Shown here piece after piece: positions 43,193-54,539 of a stretch of DNA of 64,000 bases. The position numbers were made by a program, and so were the translations under genes. The DNA comes from Cocos nucifera (Eukaryota > Streptophyta > Magnoliopsida > Arecales > Arecaceae). The notes below the pieces were generated by a model that made no database searches, had not been told where the DNA came from, and saw only the letters and a program-made list of their open reading frames with translations. Location: positions 62,001-126,000 of the forward strand of contig QRFJ01000374.1 in NCBI GenBank assembly GCA_006176705.1, given 5' to 3'. How positions within the stretch are numbered: position 1 is the stretch's first letter; each line of letters opens with the position of its first letter.

Positions 43193-45052
43193 TTTCCTGT
43201 AGAGAGTCAAAGATTCTAGTTAGATACTGTAATTTTGACTTGACCAATTTGTTTAGAAATTTTATTTTTAAACAAATTAGCTCCCACTATTTTCTCGGAT
43301 CCCTACACTCCCTCTGTAGAGATGCAAAAATCTCCACGATTAATGATTTCTAGTGGGTGGTGCGGTCTCACCAACTGACTCATCACCTCACCTAACAGTT
43401 ATTGGTGATGGGTTAGCCAATGAGTGAACAACTCTTGTTCAATGATTCTCTAATCATGGTGCACCCAAACTTGGTCTCTAATTCATGAATCTCACCGTAT
43501 CCAAAATATTGATCCACTCCTTAGTTAAGTCAGACCCACCATTTGCATAGACTGGATTCCTAATTGAGTCTCTCACCGTATCCAAAATATTGAGCCCAAC
43601 TCATCCTCCAGCCCATAGCATCCAATGCCTAATAGACATGGTTGCATCTTCCGGTGCAACTGAGCCACTGTATCCAGCCGAGAACAATCAACCCCGGGAA
43701 GGGCCCGCACATCTACAATGGTGGAAGACCTCAGACTTAATCTTTTCTTAGGGAGAATTGATTCAGGTCTCATTAAACTAGACTTGGCTTAGTCATAACA
43801 ATTATGACTAACCTAGTGGCATGGGTTAGCTCGGATTATTGACCACCTCAGATCAGAACTGTGTCAACAGATATGGCCAGGTAAGTGAGACCGGTGGAAG
43901 GAATATGCCATTAACTCGTACAAGAACGCATTCAGGTCGAGTAGCTTCCAATTAAAAACCAGTCGGTCGTATGTGCCAAACTTACCTTAGACACCAAATT
44001 GTTGAGTCCAGAACCAATTGGGTTAGCCTACAATCCAGACTCTAACCTCTGAGCCTAATTAGGTCTTGCTTGATCGTGACTCGATCTTGACCCAGACTTA
44101 ATCCTATTAGGCTGGTCAATTTAAGCATTGTTGATCCCATCTAACCAACTCTTGATTCGGTTTGATCAACCGCTTAGACCTAATTGAGCTACCCAAGCCC
44201 GAACCCAGTATTATGAATATGTCTTAGATCTGAAATTCTCAATTTTAGACCTAATTAATATTTCCATAAACTTAATTCTTAATTAAGTAGGGTTCATAAA
44301 CAAAATATGCACAATAAATCCTAGGGTTTCAGGATCTAGGGTTTTGCAGAAAGTAAGTTTTGGATTTCTGATTAAGGACGAACACGCAGCACCCCTACAC
44401 ATCATAAGAACACCCCATCGAATGGAAAGAGAGGGCCTTTAAACCCTTCTTCGTTCTTATGACCGGACGGCCAAGAGGAACGCCTTAATCAGGAACATTC
44501 AATACTACAAAATAATATCAGATCTATATCATATATCTCATATATAAATTAGATCTAATCATGGCATATTTTGCATACATCTCATGTATCATAATCATGC
44601 ATATTTTCAGATCTAAATTATCTCATAATAATCTAAAAAATTAGATTTAAATTGATCTAATCAAAATAAATTCTAATCTAGATAATTATGTAGAACTATT
44701 CTACAACTAGTCTAGACATGCATCAATCATATCTCATATGATATTCAAAAATTAAATAATTTTTATTTTTTATTTTTTAGATGTTATTATAATACTTATA
44801 ATATCAAAAAATAGTAAATAAAAAGATCTAAAATATGATTTAATCAGAATTAAATCAAAACATGCAAGACTATTCTATAGAACTATTCTATTCTTAGAAC
44901 TAGTCATGCATATCTTTCTAATCTTAGATCCAAATTATTTAATTTTAATTTTTTCTGATTTCAGATCTGATCACATCTCATGTGACATCTAAAATCACTT
45001 ATTTTTTAATTAAAATAAATTTAAAATTAGATCTAAATAATTTTAGAACCAT
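43193..45052 (-). other. Leader of copia A
   Basis: About 1.9 kb of untranslated leader between the primer-binding site and gag, A/T-rich near the LTR (44520-45050). Long leaders are usual in Angela/BARE-type elements. The same sequence, inverted, follows the LTR at 63463 to the window end. The short frame at 43573-43773 (minus) has no family signature. Confidence 0.7.
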
Positions 45053-45065
45053 GGCTCTGATACCA
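45053..45065 (-). promoter_or_regulatory. Primer-binding site of copia A
   Basis: The minus strand reads TGGTATCAGAGCC, two bases inside the 5' LTR. It matches the 3' end of initiator tRNA-Met. Confidence 0.93.
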
Positions 45066-45067
45066 GT

Positions 45068-47422
45068 TGAAGGAAAATCCTGATTTTTCAGACCAGGTTC
45101 GTTCAGATCTGATCAGATCAAGAGATATATTTCAAAAATTTTTCTCTTGATTCCAATCAGATCTTGATGTATTTTAGATCTGATTCTTATAATTTTAATA
45201 AATAAAATAAGAATAAATTAAATCAAATTTAATTTACCTAAATTTGGGTAATCCTATTACCCTATTGATGATCCTGTTTGCAGCGGAAGGTTCTGGATCT
45301 AGCCACGCAAGTGCCTGGCCTCTACCGGTATCCACTCGAGCTGGATCTGGAGATCCTCTTCTTCTCTATCACACCTCCAAAAATCAGATCTGGATCTGAT
45401 CTGGAGGATCTTCAAAACTCCTTTTGAAGATCAGCAGTCGTCCTTTGCAGCAGTGCAGCCTTCTTACTTTTGATCCCCTTTCTTTGATCTGGATCGCACC
45501 AACCAAGGTCCAAAACTCCTTTTGGACATGGAGAGGAGAAGGGGAGAAGGTGGTTTGGCATGGAGGAAGGAGGGGAGAGGCAGCCTTGGGGCGTGGGGTT
45601 TTCAATTCTCAATTGAATTACTAATCTGAGTTGGGCGCAGGGTCTTATTTATAGACTAAGCTGTGATCCAACTCCTCTTCTTCCCAACCAATCACAACCC
45701 TTTGTGAAATCAGATCTAAATCTGATTGGTGGGAATAGAGTCCCCTGGATTCCTCCTTAGAGGGTGCCTAAGACCAGTCAAAGTTGGTTCTTAGGGAGAA
45801 CTCTAATTGGAATCCAAAAAGGAGATGGAGTCCTTGTCCAACAAGGACTCCTAGGCGCCTCCAACTTGGGCACACGCCACTCTTGGCGTGCGCCCTCCTC
45901 CTTGCCAGGTTCTGCAGGGGACAGGCCCCCACCAGCTCTTCAATAGGTGCACATGGGTCCCCCCGCCTCCTTGCCAGGTTCTGGCAGGGGGACAAGCCCC
46001 CACCAGCTCTCCAATAGGTGCATGACATGTGGTCAAAAGTCAAAGTGTCAATGGTCAACGTTTGACCAGTCAAAGGTAGACTTTTGACCAAAGTCAAAGA
46101 ACAAGAAATGGCAGGTGACCAAAAATGGCAGGTAATGTCTTACAAAATAAGACAACCTTTTCTGACTTGGACAACCTCCAGTCAGACCATATGAAGGCCT
46201 CTGATTGAGCACAAACTCCTTTGGCTCAGTCAGGACAACTTATTTATGATAGTAAAAGAAGAACGTTAGGTTCAATCGAGTGCTAGCACGATTTCCTTGA
46301 ACCTAATTGAATCTCATTCAGATCAATTGAACTAGATCAGTTCAATTGATGATCACCAGATTCAAACCCTTGTTTGTGTGACCCAGTTAGGTTCAGTTCT
46401 GTATGGTAATGGGATATGTCATGATCTCTATCATCGACATCATCGAAACTCCTTTCGATGGATCAGAACTCTTCTGATTCGAACAGCTAGAATGATCGAT
46501 CATCTAAATCATTCTAATTGCTCCCAAAATCCACCAGTGACACCTAGCAGTATATGGTGGCAACCCATCAGAGCTGAATGCGAACCTCTTGGTGCAGCTA
46601 CCTGTGTGATTAAGTTCTTCTATCTTGAGCCCCGATCAGATTAGGGTTAAGGTGAAACTCGTCAAACCCTAGTCTCTGTCATATGATGTAATCATTCGAT
46701 TCGAAGTCCAATGTGAAAATCTAAATAGAAACTCTTTCTATTATTTCACTCTGCCATGGCCATGGGCTTCTGGACTTGATTCTCATGATCATCATAGGGC
46801 TGCTCCTCTACCACCGAGGTAGATAGATTCCATCTTGATGCCATCCAGTTCCTACAATGAACATGCTATAGCCAACATACACCTCAGGGTTCCATATGGC
46901 TAGGAGACCGAGTAATGGTGTAGTCAAACTATAACACCCTCAAGGTGAACTGCCGATGCACCTCAGGTCAAAGAACCAGACACACTACTGCAGCATCGAG
47001 TCAGTCATTGACGAGAAGGTAGACTCCCTAATGACTACTCGAGGTGGTCACGCTCAGTGCCCTCGTTCTCTAACGAGTACCTGTACTCTCGCTCCGGTGT
47101 CTCCACACCGTAGACTCAAGACTCATCTACTAAAGAGAAGCGATTGTACACCAACCTTCCGGATCAATCACCATCCTCGTGATGATCCTATGGTCGGGAG
47201 CAATTTATGAGTTAATAATGATTATTCTTGTCTTAAATTTTTAACTCTTGAAAATATGAATTATCATTGCCATTAACTCAAAGGATGTATCACAGACACT
47301 AAATACACATATGTGATAGAAAATAACCTATTTATTGATTTTAGTCAAAATTATAATTTTGCCCCTAGAAATGTATTACAAGTGTCAGCCATTTCTGGCT
47401 TCTAGAGCACATATATCTAACA
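45068..47422 (-). repeat. 5' LTR of copia A
   Basis: 2,355 bp, TGTTAGATAT...TTTTCCTTCA on the minus strand. TATA box (minus strand TATAAATAAG) at 45644-45653. It is longer than the 3' LTR partly because of a tandem duplication near 45897-46022 (LTR segment GCCAGGTTCTGCAGGGG... repeated once). Confidence 0.95.
45644..45653 (-). promoter_or_regulatory. TATA box of copia A 5' LTR
   Basis: The minus strand reads TATAAATAAG. The same box is at 62917-62926 in the plus-strand copy. Confidence 0.7.
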
Positions 47423-47658
47423 GTAATTTCACTTTTATTATTTTACTATCTTAAGAGAGAGAGGTAGAGGCCTTAGGCGATTTCTTGTGAACTCCAGTAA
47501 TTGCCACTAGTAGTTACACTCCACCTCGGCCATAGCCGAGTTTTGACATCCAACCTGGAGTCCAACCTTTGTGTTCGCTTGGTCATCTCCTTATTAAGTT
47601 GATTTTTTACTTTTTCTCCTTCAGCATTTTCTCTTTTATTTGCCCAGGTTTTCTAAGG
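47423..47658 (+). other. 5' leader of the Tat antisense ORF
   Basis: Lies between the copia A insertion and the ORF start. A pyrimidine-rich TTTGCCCAG just before the ATG at 47659 looks like a splice acceptor. The matching TATA box is on the other side of the 17.6-kb insertion (29821). Confidence 0.5.
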
Positions 47659-49705
47659 ATGAGCATGATGGGCTCGTCCCCATTCACCTATACCTCGAAT
47701 GGTAGCCCAACTGATGAGGACCCTAGGTCCAACATCGGGTACTCCTCGGATGGTTTCGAGGTAAGGGGGGTGCCTAACTTTGGCCCTTTTCGAGTGGCCT
47801 CTATCCTCACCCAAGAGGATTTAGAAGTGCTATGCCTTAGGTATCAAATTTCTCTTAAAGTGGAGCTTGCTGGTCCCAAGGACCGGATTGCCCTATCTTC
47901 TCAAGGTCGGATTAGGCTTTATGAAGAGTCCTTGAAAGCCGGACTTAACCTACCTCTTCATTTTATCATTATTGAGCTACTTAGGACCTTCCAAATAGTT
48001 CTCTATTGTGTGGCACCAAACTCATGGTGCTTAATCATCACTTTTGTTGTGCATTGTCTCCTTCTTAAGGTAGAATCGACCATCTATCTCTTTAGGATAT
48101 GTTTCTCATTAGAAGAACACCCCAAGGAGGCCGGATGGTAGTATACTTTGCCTCAGATGTGACGATGCTTCTTTCAGGGTACTCCTTCAATTCACAATTA
48201 GGAGTGCTACTTTTTTATCTCAACCAAGTAACCCTAGGACTTTGATACATCATGGGATTAACCTTGGAGGTCATCAATTAAGACTTCGATGCTTTCTGAT
48301 GCTGAGGAGGAAGTTCTGAAGTCCATTTTCAGCCATGCCGCTCTTCCTCTTCCTAAGTTCCTTTCTAAGAAGACATTATTTAAAGTCAGGTTGAGTTCAA
48401 CTGATCAGCAGAGTAAGTCAATTTTGCTTAATATTTTTTCTTAGTTTTCTTTTGATTGATCTTCGTATTTTTCAGATATGAAGCCCAAGGATATCGAAGA
48501 TCTTTATCACACCATCAAGAGGAAGAAGTCCTTGGTCGGGGCTCTCGCTCCTATGTCGGGTCGAGTGGAGGCCGTCCTTGCCTAACCTACTATCGAGGCT
48601 TCTATGATACTGGCTTGGGGGATTATCCTGAGGAAAAAGGCTACCTCCGAGGCTCAGCCTATCCACCCCCCCCCCTCTCAAGTTTGTTGCTTCGGGGGAA
48701 ACAATTTCCCCATTCTCTACATCTTCATCACTTTGGGGCTCATTGATTCCTCAAATTTCAGTATATGTTTCTCCTCAACAAGTCAATCCTCCCATCGAAG
48801 CTTCCCCAAGATCCCCAGTTCGGCTCGAGCAGGGGATCTAAGGTCAAAGGTTGGGTTTTGTGAGCAATCTTATCACCCATGATCTCCTTCAAGTTGCGAT
48901 CATGGCGGCCAATGTCGATGTCCTTAATATGGAGGGCCCTAGATTCTATGTCAAGGATTCTTATGATTCTCTCCTTCGGATAGTCCAAAATCCCTTCTTT
49001 TCTATTCTCTCTCTATCTTTTCTCTTTTTTTTATTGACCTCCTACTCTTCTTCAGCTCATCCCCATGTGTACCATTTCGTAAGCATCTTGAAGAAGGCTT
49101 AGCAAATTTCTAACAAGGCCGAGGCTCAGGCCACTAAAGCTGAAGCCCAAGCTACTAAACCTTCCAAGAAAGCAAACAAGGCTCTGGCATGGAAGGCAGT
49201 GGCTGAGAAAGAGGTCCAATCCTTGAAGGCCAAGGTGAAGTCTCTGGAAGCCAAGGTCGAAGGTGCCCAAAGCCAGGATGAGGCTCATCTAATGGAGGGT
49301 CTTCATACCATAACAAGCCAATAGGAGAAAAAATTAATGTCCGAGAAGGCTGCTATGGTTGAAGCATTTCATTCTTTGGAGCAGTTTAAGACAATCAAGT
49401 TGGAGTTCATTTTTGAGTCATACTTGCAGGGTCTTGTAGACTATAAGATAAAAAGTTCAATAGGACCAGTACCTTTTCCCCAACCTCAATCTCAGACCTC
49501 TAGATTTTGATGATGAAGATGAGGGAGAAAAAGCAGAGGGCGCAAATAAGAAGGCAAGGGTCAAGGTAGAGGTGGGGCCATAGCATGGCAAAAACCTAAT
49601 AACCAAAGATGCGGCGGCCATCCAACCTCTTGCAGTGATTGTACTACCAAAGCCTGAAGCCTCGACTGAGGGGTTAGATGCTCCTATGAGCTTCCAGGAC
49701 ATTTG
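47659..49705 (+). pseudogene. Tat-element antisense ORF (Transposase_28-like), broken
   Basis: Plus strand, opposite to the gypsy pol genes. From MSMMGSSPFTYTSNGSPTDE the reading has LTQEDLEVLCLRYQISLKVE, GRIRLYEESLKAGLNLPLHF and ELLRTFQIVLYCVAPNSW, the pattern of the plant family called putative gypsy-type transposon (PF04195), found in extra ORFs of Tat-lineage elements. Stops follow at about 48139-48290. A DAEEEVLKSIFSHAALPLPK block precedes a GTAAGT donor at 48413 and a TTTTTCAG acceptor ending at 48475, giving a short intron. Then DMKPKDIEDLYHTIKRKKSL and, at 49110-49290, a coiled-coil region rich in Lys, Glu and Ala (KKANKALAWKAVAEKEVQSL). Function is unknown. Confidence 0.65.
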
Positions 49706-50071
49706 CTTTTATTTTTGTACTTGAGTTTGGATATGTTCAAGCTAGTTTTGTGGTCAGCCCATTTTGTATCTTTTGGCTTTTAGTCGAGTTGATTTTGTAA
49801 GGTGCCGACCTCACTCTTGTATATATACTTTAACTTAATGCAAATCATATAAACATTTTTCCACATTGTCTTCATCATTTCTATCATTACTTGTCAGCCA
49901 TAGGAGTCTTCCAAGTTACGAGGGTCAGATTTTAACAATGGTCAATCTCATCCTTCATTTATGAGGATTTTGTTTGAAAGTGAGGCAAGGCTTGTATGAG
50001 ACAAAGAGTGCTCATCCATTATGGTGCTTGGCCTCTAATCAACTCTTACGACGGTGAGGAGTGCCATTTAA
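49706..50071. other. Noncoding spacer of the Tat element
   Basis: Between the antisense ORF and the tandem array. No coding signal. TATATATA and AATCATAT pieces near 49818-49850 may be 3' end signals for the antisense ORF. Confidence 0.35.
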
Positions 50072-50470
50072 CCATTGTAGTTGTAGGCTTTGCTCAACTC
50101 ATCTATAGATGAGGAGTGTCGTTTGACAAGCATAGTCATTTTGCCTCCACTCGACTCATACAAGGATAAGGAGTACCAATTGGCCATTGTAGTTGTAGAC
50201 TTTGTTTAACTCATTCGTGGATGATGAGTATCGTTTGGCGGGTGTAGTCATCAGGCCTCTACTCGACTCACATGAGGATAAGGAGCACTAATTGGCTGTT
50301 GTAGTTGTATACTTTGCTCAACTCATCCATAGACTAGGAGTGCCATTTGCAGGCATAGTTGCTGGACCTCCGCTTGACTCGCATAAGGACAATAAGCATC
50401 AATTGGTCATTATAGTTGTAGATTTTGCTCAACTCATCTATGGACGAGGAGCACTATTTGGCGAGCATGG
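50072..50470. repeat. 112-bp tandem repeats
   Basis: Four diverged copies start at 50072, 50184, 50296 and 50407 with CCATTGTAGTTGTAG-like sequence and each contain GCTCAACTCATC and GAGGAGTG blocks. Such arrays between pol and the 3' LTR are common in Tat elements. Confidence 0.88.
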
Positions 50471-50532
50471 TCATTAGGGAATGCTAGGAAGGCATTGCAA
50501 TATGTGAAACAAAAGGCTTTATTGCTATTCAG

Positions 50533-50605
50533 TAGAGATTACATCAAGGATAATAAATTTGTAAATTCTCTTAACATCAAGGATAATAAATTTGTAAATT
50601 CTCAA
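50533..50605. repeat. 33-bp direct duplication
   Basis: The block CATCAAGGATAATAAATTTG and what follows occurs twice in a row. Confidence 0.85.
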
Positions 50606-51672
50606 AATTCCAAGTCTAGGGGATCAGAATTCCATCTAGTTGGCGAAGTCAGTATGCTCTTGGATGCACCACTTTGTTGAGGTGATATGGGACTTTCCTG
50701 TTCAATGTGAGCTTCCCTTGTTCTATCAGACGAGTCACTTTAGCTCTTCATAGAATGAGGTCCCCAACTTAGAAGATTTTATCTTTGACTCTTGAGTTGT
50801 AATATCAGGCTATTTTTTATTAATAACTTGCCATCCAAATTTGAGCCTGCTCTAGCGTCTCCTCCAATAGGTCTAAATTCACTCTCAAGTCATCTGAGTT
50901 GCTTTCTTCATTCTCTACTCAGAGTGAGTGACCTCAAGGGGTATCATAACCTTAGTTTCGAAAGCCAGGCTAAAGGGTGTTTCTCTAATGGGGAACTACT
51001 ACATTGTTTGGTAGGGCTAAAGTACATTATAGAGCTCCTCAATCCATAGCCCTCTAGCTTGGTCCCCTACAGTAAGTTTGATTGGTCACTTCAGTTTTAC
51101 CATTGCTCTAAGGATGAGCTACTGAAGTCAAGCAGTAAGAAATCCCCAGCCCCCTATAGAATTCCATAAACTTTATGTTGTCAAACTGTCGCCCATTGTC
51201 CATGATGATAGCCCGTGGCAAACCAAACTGACAAATAATGGACTTCCACACAAAATCACGAACTCTAGCCTTGGTGATGCTTGACAATGCTTTCCTTCCA
51301 CCCACTTTGTGAAATAGTCAATTACGATAAGTAAAATTTCTTCTATGCAATTGCAATTGGAAAGAATTTTAGGATGTCCATTCTCTACTAGACAAAAGGT
51401 CAAGGTATCATGATCGACACCAGGGGGATTGAAGGTCGTCATTGAATATTGGCATTTATCTGGCATTGATCACATTTACTCACCAGGTTGACTACATCCT
51501 ACCATATGGTCGGCCAAAAGTAACCTTGTCAGAGCACCTTATAGGCAAGTGCCCAGCCCCCTAGATGGTTACCACAGATACTATCATAGACATCACAGAG
51601 AGCATATTCTGCCTCCGATAGGTAAAGGCATCGAAGTAGTAGCAATAAGTATGATCTCTTGCATAATTTTTT
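50600..51672 (-). pseudogene. Tat-element integrase, broken
   Basis: Minus strand. Near 51660-51530 is the zinc-binding N-terminal part (LSEAEYALCDVYDSICGNHL, GGWALAYKVL), then VIDYFTKWVEGKHCQASPR (51466 frame) and ARVRDFVWKSIICQFGLPRA, IIMDNGRQFDNIKFMEFYRG (51305-51108 frame). Together these show the first two catalytic Asp boxes of a gypsy integrase. The C-terminal GDLVLR-like part is decayed (50770-50610). Frameshifts occur at about 51300 and 51530, and stops in the C-terminal part. The upstream RNase H continues at 57893, past copia B. Confidence 0.82.
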
Positions 51673-52897
51673 TGTTAGAATTTGATGCCTCAAAATTGAC
51701 CCATAAGGAGCACATAGCAAGATCCAGTATGATGAGTGGAGTCCAACGAGCCTAAGAACTGCTCAAACGGAGTTCGGATGAAGAAGATATATGCGAGGAA
51801 GCTAGCAGAGCAGAACGGGCTATCGAGTGGGGCCCACAAGCCGGTGGCAATGCGGGCCAGGCCGGCCAGCCAAGCCAGTAGCATGCTGGGCCGTGCCCAG
51901 GGCCAGTAGCATGCTGGGTCATGCCCAGGCCCAGTGCCAATGCCAGCGGGCGTGCGCGTTGGCCAATCAAGCCGGGCCAACGTGCTGGGCCATGCCTAAG
52001 CCCAGCGTGGGCAACAACACGGGATGTGCAATGGTCGGCCCGGACCCAAGTAGGCACACACACCAACGTGGCCCAGGCCTACGAGGTCACGCATGGGGGA
52101 TCCGATGGTTTGGGTGTTGGGGTTTTTCGAGGGACAGCGCACTGTGTGCGCACGAAGATGTGCCCAGCATGGACGAGCACGTGCGATCACACATGCAGGT
52201 GGCTCCCATGGGGTCTATGTGCATAGTGCACGTGGACCAACTTTTTCACATGGTTCATGAGATGGTTTGTATGATCCAGTAGCTATAAAGGATTGTGATT
52301 ATGATTCGAAGGCTGAAAGATGTTATGGACAAAATCAAAGTCTATTTCAACTCAGGTTCGACTGGTTTGGGCCTATTTAAAGGCTGACAGTGCTATGAAG
52401 CAAAGAGAGTATGTAGAGAGGCTCTGGCAGCTGTTGAGAGGAGCTCAATAGAGCACCAAGCATGTGCAACCCATAGAGCAGACGCAGGTAGAGCATTGAG
52501 ATAGAGTAGAGCATGAGGTAGAGCGAGGCAACGATCGTGTGAGTGGTCGTTTGGCATGATGTAGCTGTTGAGAGTCTCTTTGGAGATTTTTTAGAGAGCT
52601 TTTATGAGGGTAGCTTCTAGTTGAGAGGAGTTTGTATACAATGAGTAAAGAGTGAGTATTCTCCTCTTATATTTGTTTCTTTCTTATAGTGAAGCTTGTA
52701 TGCCCCGTGGAGCTAGCACTTGGGCTAATCCACGTACCCAACTGTATTCTAATTTTATTTCTTCTTTCTTTTTGCTATTAATAAAAAGGATATTAGATCT
52801 TAAGGTGGTGGTGTCTTGGCCAGACATTCACAATAATTGATATCAGACCGAGTTGATACCACAATAATTAATATTAAAGTGAGTTGATACCATAATA
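51673..52897 (+). repeat. 5' LTR of copia B
   Basis: 1,225 bp. The last 69 bases (52829-52897) are extra copies of a 31-base unit that carries the LTR end and primer-binding-site sequence. GGGCCAGTAGCATGCTGGGC-type duplicated pieces occur near 51850-51990. Confidence 0.85.
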
Positions 52898-52922
52898 ATT
52901 GATATCAGAGCCAGATTGATAC
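52829..52922 (+). repeat. Tandem LTR-end/primer-binding-site units, 31 bp x 3
   Basis: Units at 52829-52859, 52860-52890 and 52891-52922, each of the form CACAATAATTGATATCAG...GTTGATAC. The third has the best primer-binding site. One and a half units remain at the end of the 3' LTR (57839-57887). Confidence 0.88.
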
Positions 52923-52958
52923 CAAGGTAGATTGCGACGGTGGTGAGCAAGATTGAAG

Positions 52959-53045
52959 ATGGAGAAGATAGGTACAATCAAGATGAAGATCAATCGTGAA
53001 GGATTGATTAATGCTCTCTTATATAAGGAGGAGCTGTCTATATGA
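52959..53045 (+). pseudogene. copia B gag start remnant, 28 aa
   Basis: ATG at 52959, MEKIGTIKMKINREGLINAL then LYKEELSI and a stop. Compare the gag start of copia C, MEKTSIIKMEINSFDRKDNF ... GLIDALLYDE. Copia B lacks the central residues, so an internal deletion joined the first dozen residues to a later part. This supports a common origin of B and C. Confidence 0.6.
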
Positions 53046-53117
53046 AAGATGCCGACAGGAGCTCGATGCAAGGTGGAGGTGGATCGAACATGAAATGGAA
53101 GACTCAAGAGGATGAGC

Positions 53118-54014
53118 TGTTAGGATATCAACTACTCTGATACCATTTATTAAGGATCTAGTATCGAATTATTATGATAAAAAAAAATAAAAATAAAATA
53201 AAAAAATAATCAAGTACGTGGATCAGTCCAAAGGCTCATCCTCATGCGACATGCAAAGCTCCACCATGAAAAAAAAAATAGGTACAAGAGGAGAACATCC
53301 ACTCTCAACTCACCGTACATAAATTTCTCTCAACTAGAAGCTATCCTCACAAAAGCTCTCTCAGAATCTCAAGAAGACCCTCAAAAGCTATAAGATGCTC
53401 TATCTTCACAGCCTTCTTGCTGGATGCTATGCACCTATTGCTTTTGTCTCTCATGGGCTGCATATACTCGGCACTCTGCCAAGCTCCTCTCGATAGTTGT
53501 CTGAGTCTCTCTGTGTGCCTCTCATGCCATACGTACCATCTTTTTGCTTTATAGTATCTCAGCCCTTTAAATAGAATTAGAATCCTTTTCTCAATAGTTC
53601 ACAGGAGTCCTTACGAGACTCTTTCTCCTAATATGAGTCAAACATGATCTTGATGAAGTCTTGAAATATTTTTTAACCTTCAGATCATGACCATAATCCT
53701 CCATGACTGCTGGATCCTATGGTCCATGTGCAACTTTCGTAGATCCCTTGAATTAATCATAATCTAAGTTCAAATAGAAAATTCTGTCTGTTCTATTCAC
53801 CTCCATCGAGCCGGTTTGATTAGGGATCAAGCTGGCTCGACTGCATCTTGCTTAAACTCCTACTTTCTATTTACCTGAGAGAGTCGGTTCAGTTGTGGTT
53901 CGAGCTAGCTCAACAGTCCGAGCTGACTTAACCCTATATCCGAGCCAGCTCAACTGCTTGCTGATACTGATTTTTTTCTATTATAGATCAAATTTGAGGC
54001 ATCAAATTCTAACA
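53118..54014 (-). repeat. 3' LTR of copia C
   Basis: 897 bp. Carries GAGCCGGYTYGA-type near-palindromes (53810-53960) like those in the LTRs at 13912 and 18245. Confidence 0.93.
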
Positions 54015-54539
54015 ATCTCTCCTTGACTCGATATTCGATCTCTACCTAATTTTGAGAGCTTGTGATCCATCTCGCCCTCATGCCCTAGGGCAATCGCCTG
54101 CAGATCATGGATGGGCAAATGTTGGAGTCGAGCCAAGCCGCTCGATCCCACCTTCGTCATGGGCTGTGTCCACTCTGACCAAAAATCTGCTCAAAAATTT
54201 TTTCTACGATAATAGAAACTTCACTCTACGACGTCACCTCTCGTCCTCTCGAGTCTTCCATCTCGTGCTCGATCTACCTCCACCTGGAACTCCATCTCGC
54301 ACTAGGCTCCCTTTGGCTCCTGAAGCTCCATCTTATACTGGACTTCCTATTAGATAGTAATATCCTCTCATCCTCTTCTTCTCCTTCAATATCATCCTAA
54401 CTCTATGCATGACCTTTAGGATTCCATCACTAGCTACCCACCTATAATCATTTGAATCCAGTCTACTCAGTGAGATAAGATTCTACTTGAAATTAGATAT
54501 GTATCAGACCTCTCCTAATCTTCTCACTGTACCATTATG
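54015..54539 (-). other. 3' interior of copia C
   Basis: Starts with the polypurine tract. A 101-residue plus-strand frame (54052-54357) is antisense to the element and is not considered a gene. Confidence 0.5.

Larger units (their letters stand above)
29853..47422 (-). mobile_element. Ty1/copia retrotransposon A (Angela/BARE-like), with nested insertion
   Basis: LTRs at 29853-32095 and 45068-47422, TGTTAG...CCTTCA on the minus strand, are flanked by a perfect GTAAT duplication (29848-29852 and 47423-47427). The primer-binding site (minus strand TGGTATCAGAGCC, 45053-45065) matches initiator tRNA-Met. A polypurine tract (minus strand AAGTGGGAGAT) abuts the 3' LTR at 32096. Gag, protease, integrase, reverse transcriptase and RNase H follow in copia order, all damaged. 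A 7.2-kb gypsy element (34178-41348) sits inside the integrase gene. Long LTRs (2.2-2.4 kb) and a 1.9-kb leader suggest the Angela/BARE lineage. That lineage name is inference. Confidence 0.95.

Noticed and set aside
51752..52282. Overlapping frames of 101-151 residues in both directions
   Set aside because: They fall in the GC-rich part of the copia B LTR, which is noncoding. The corresponding region of the partner LTR has different frames.
54052..54357. 101-residue plus-strand frame
   Set aside because: Antisense to the interior of copia C. No domain, and the element's own reading on the minus strand explains the sequence.
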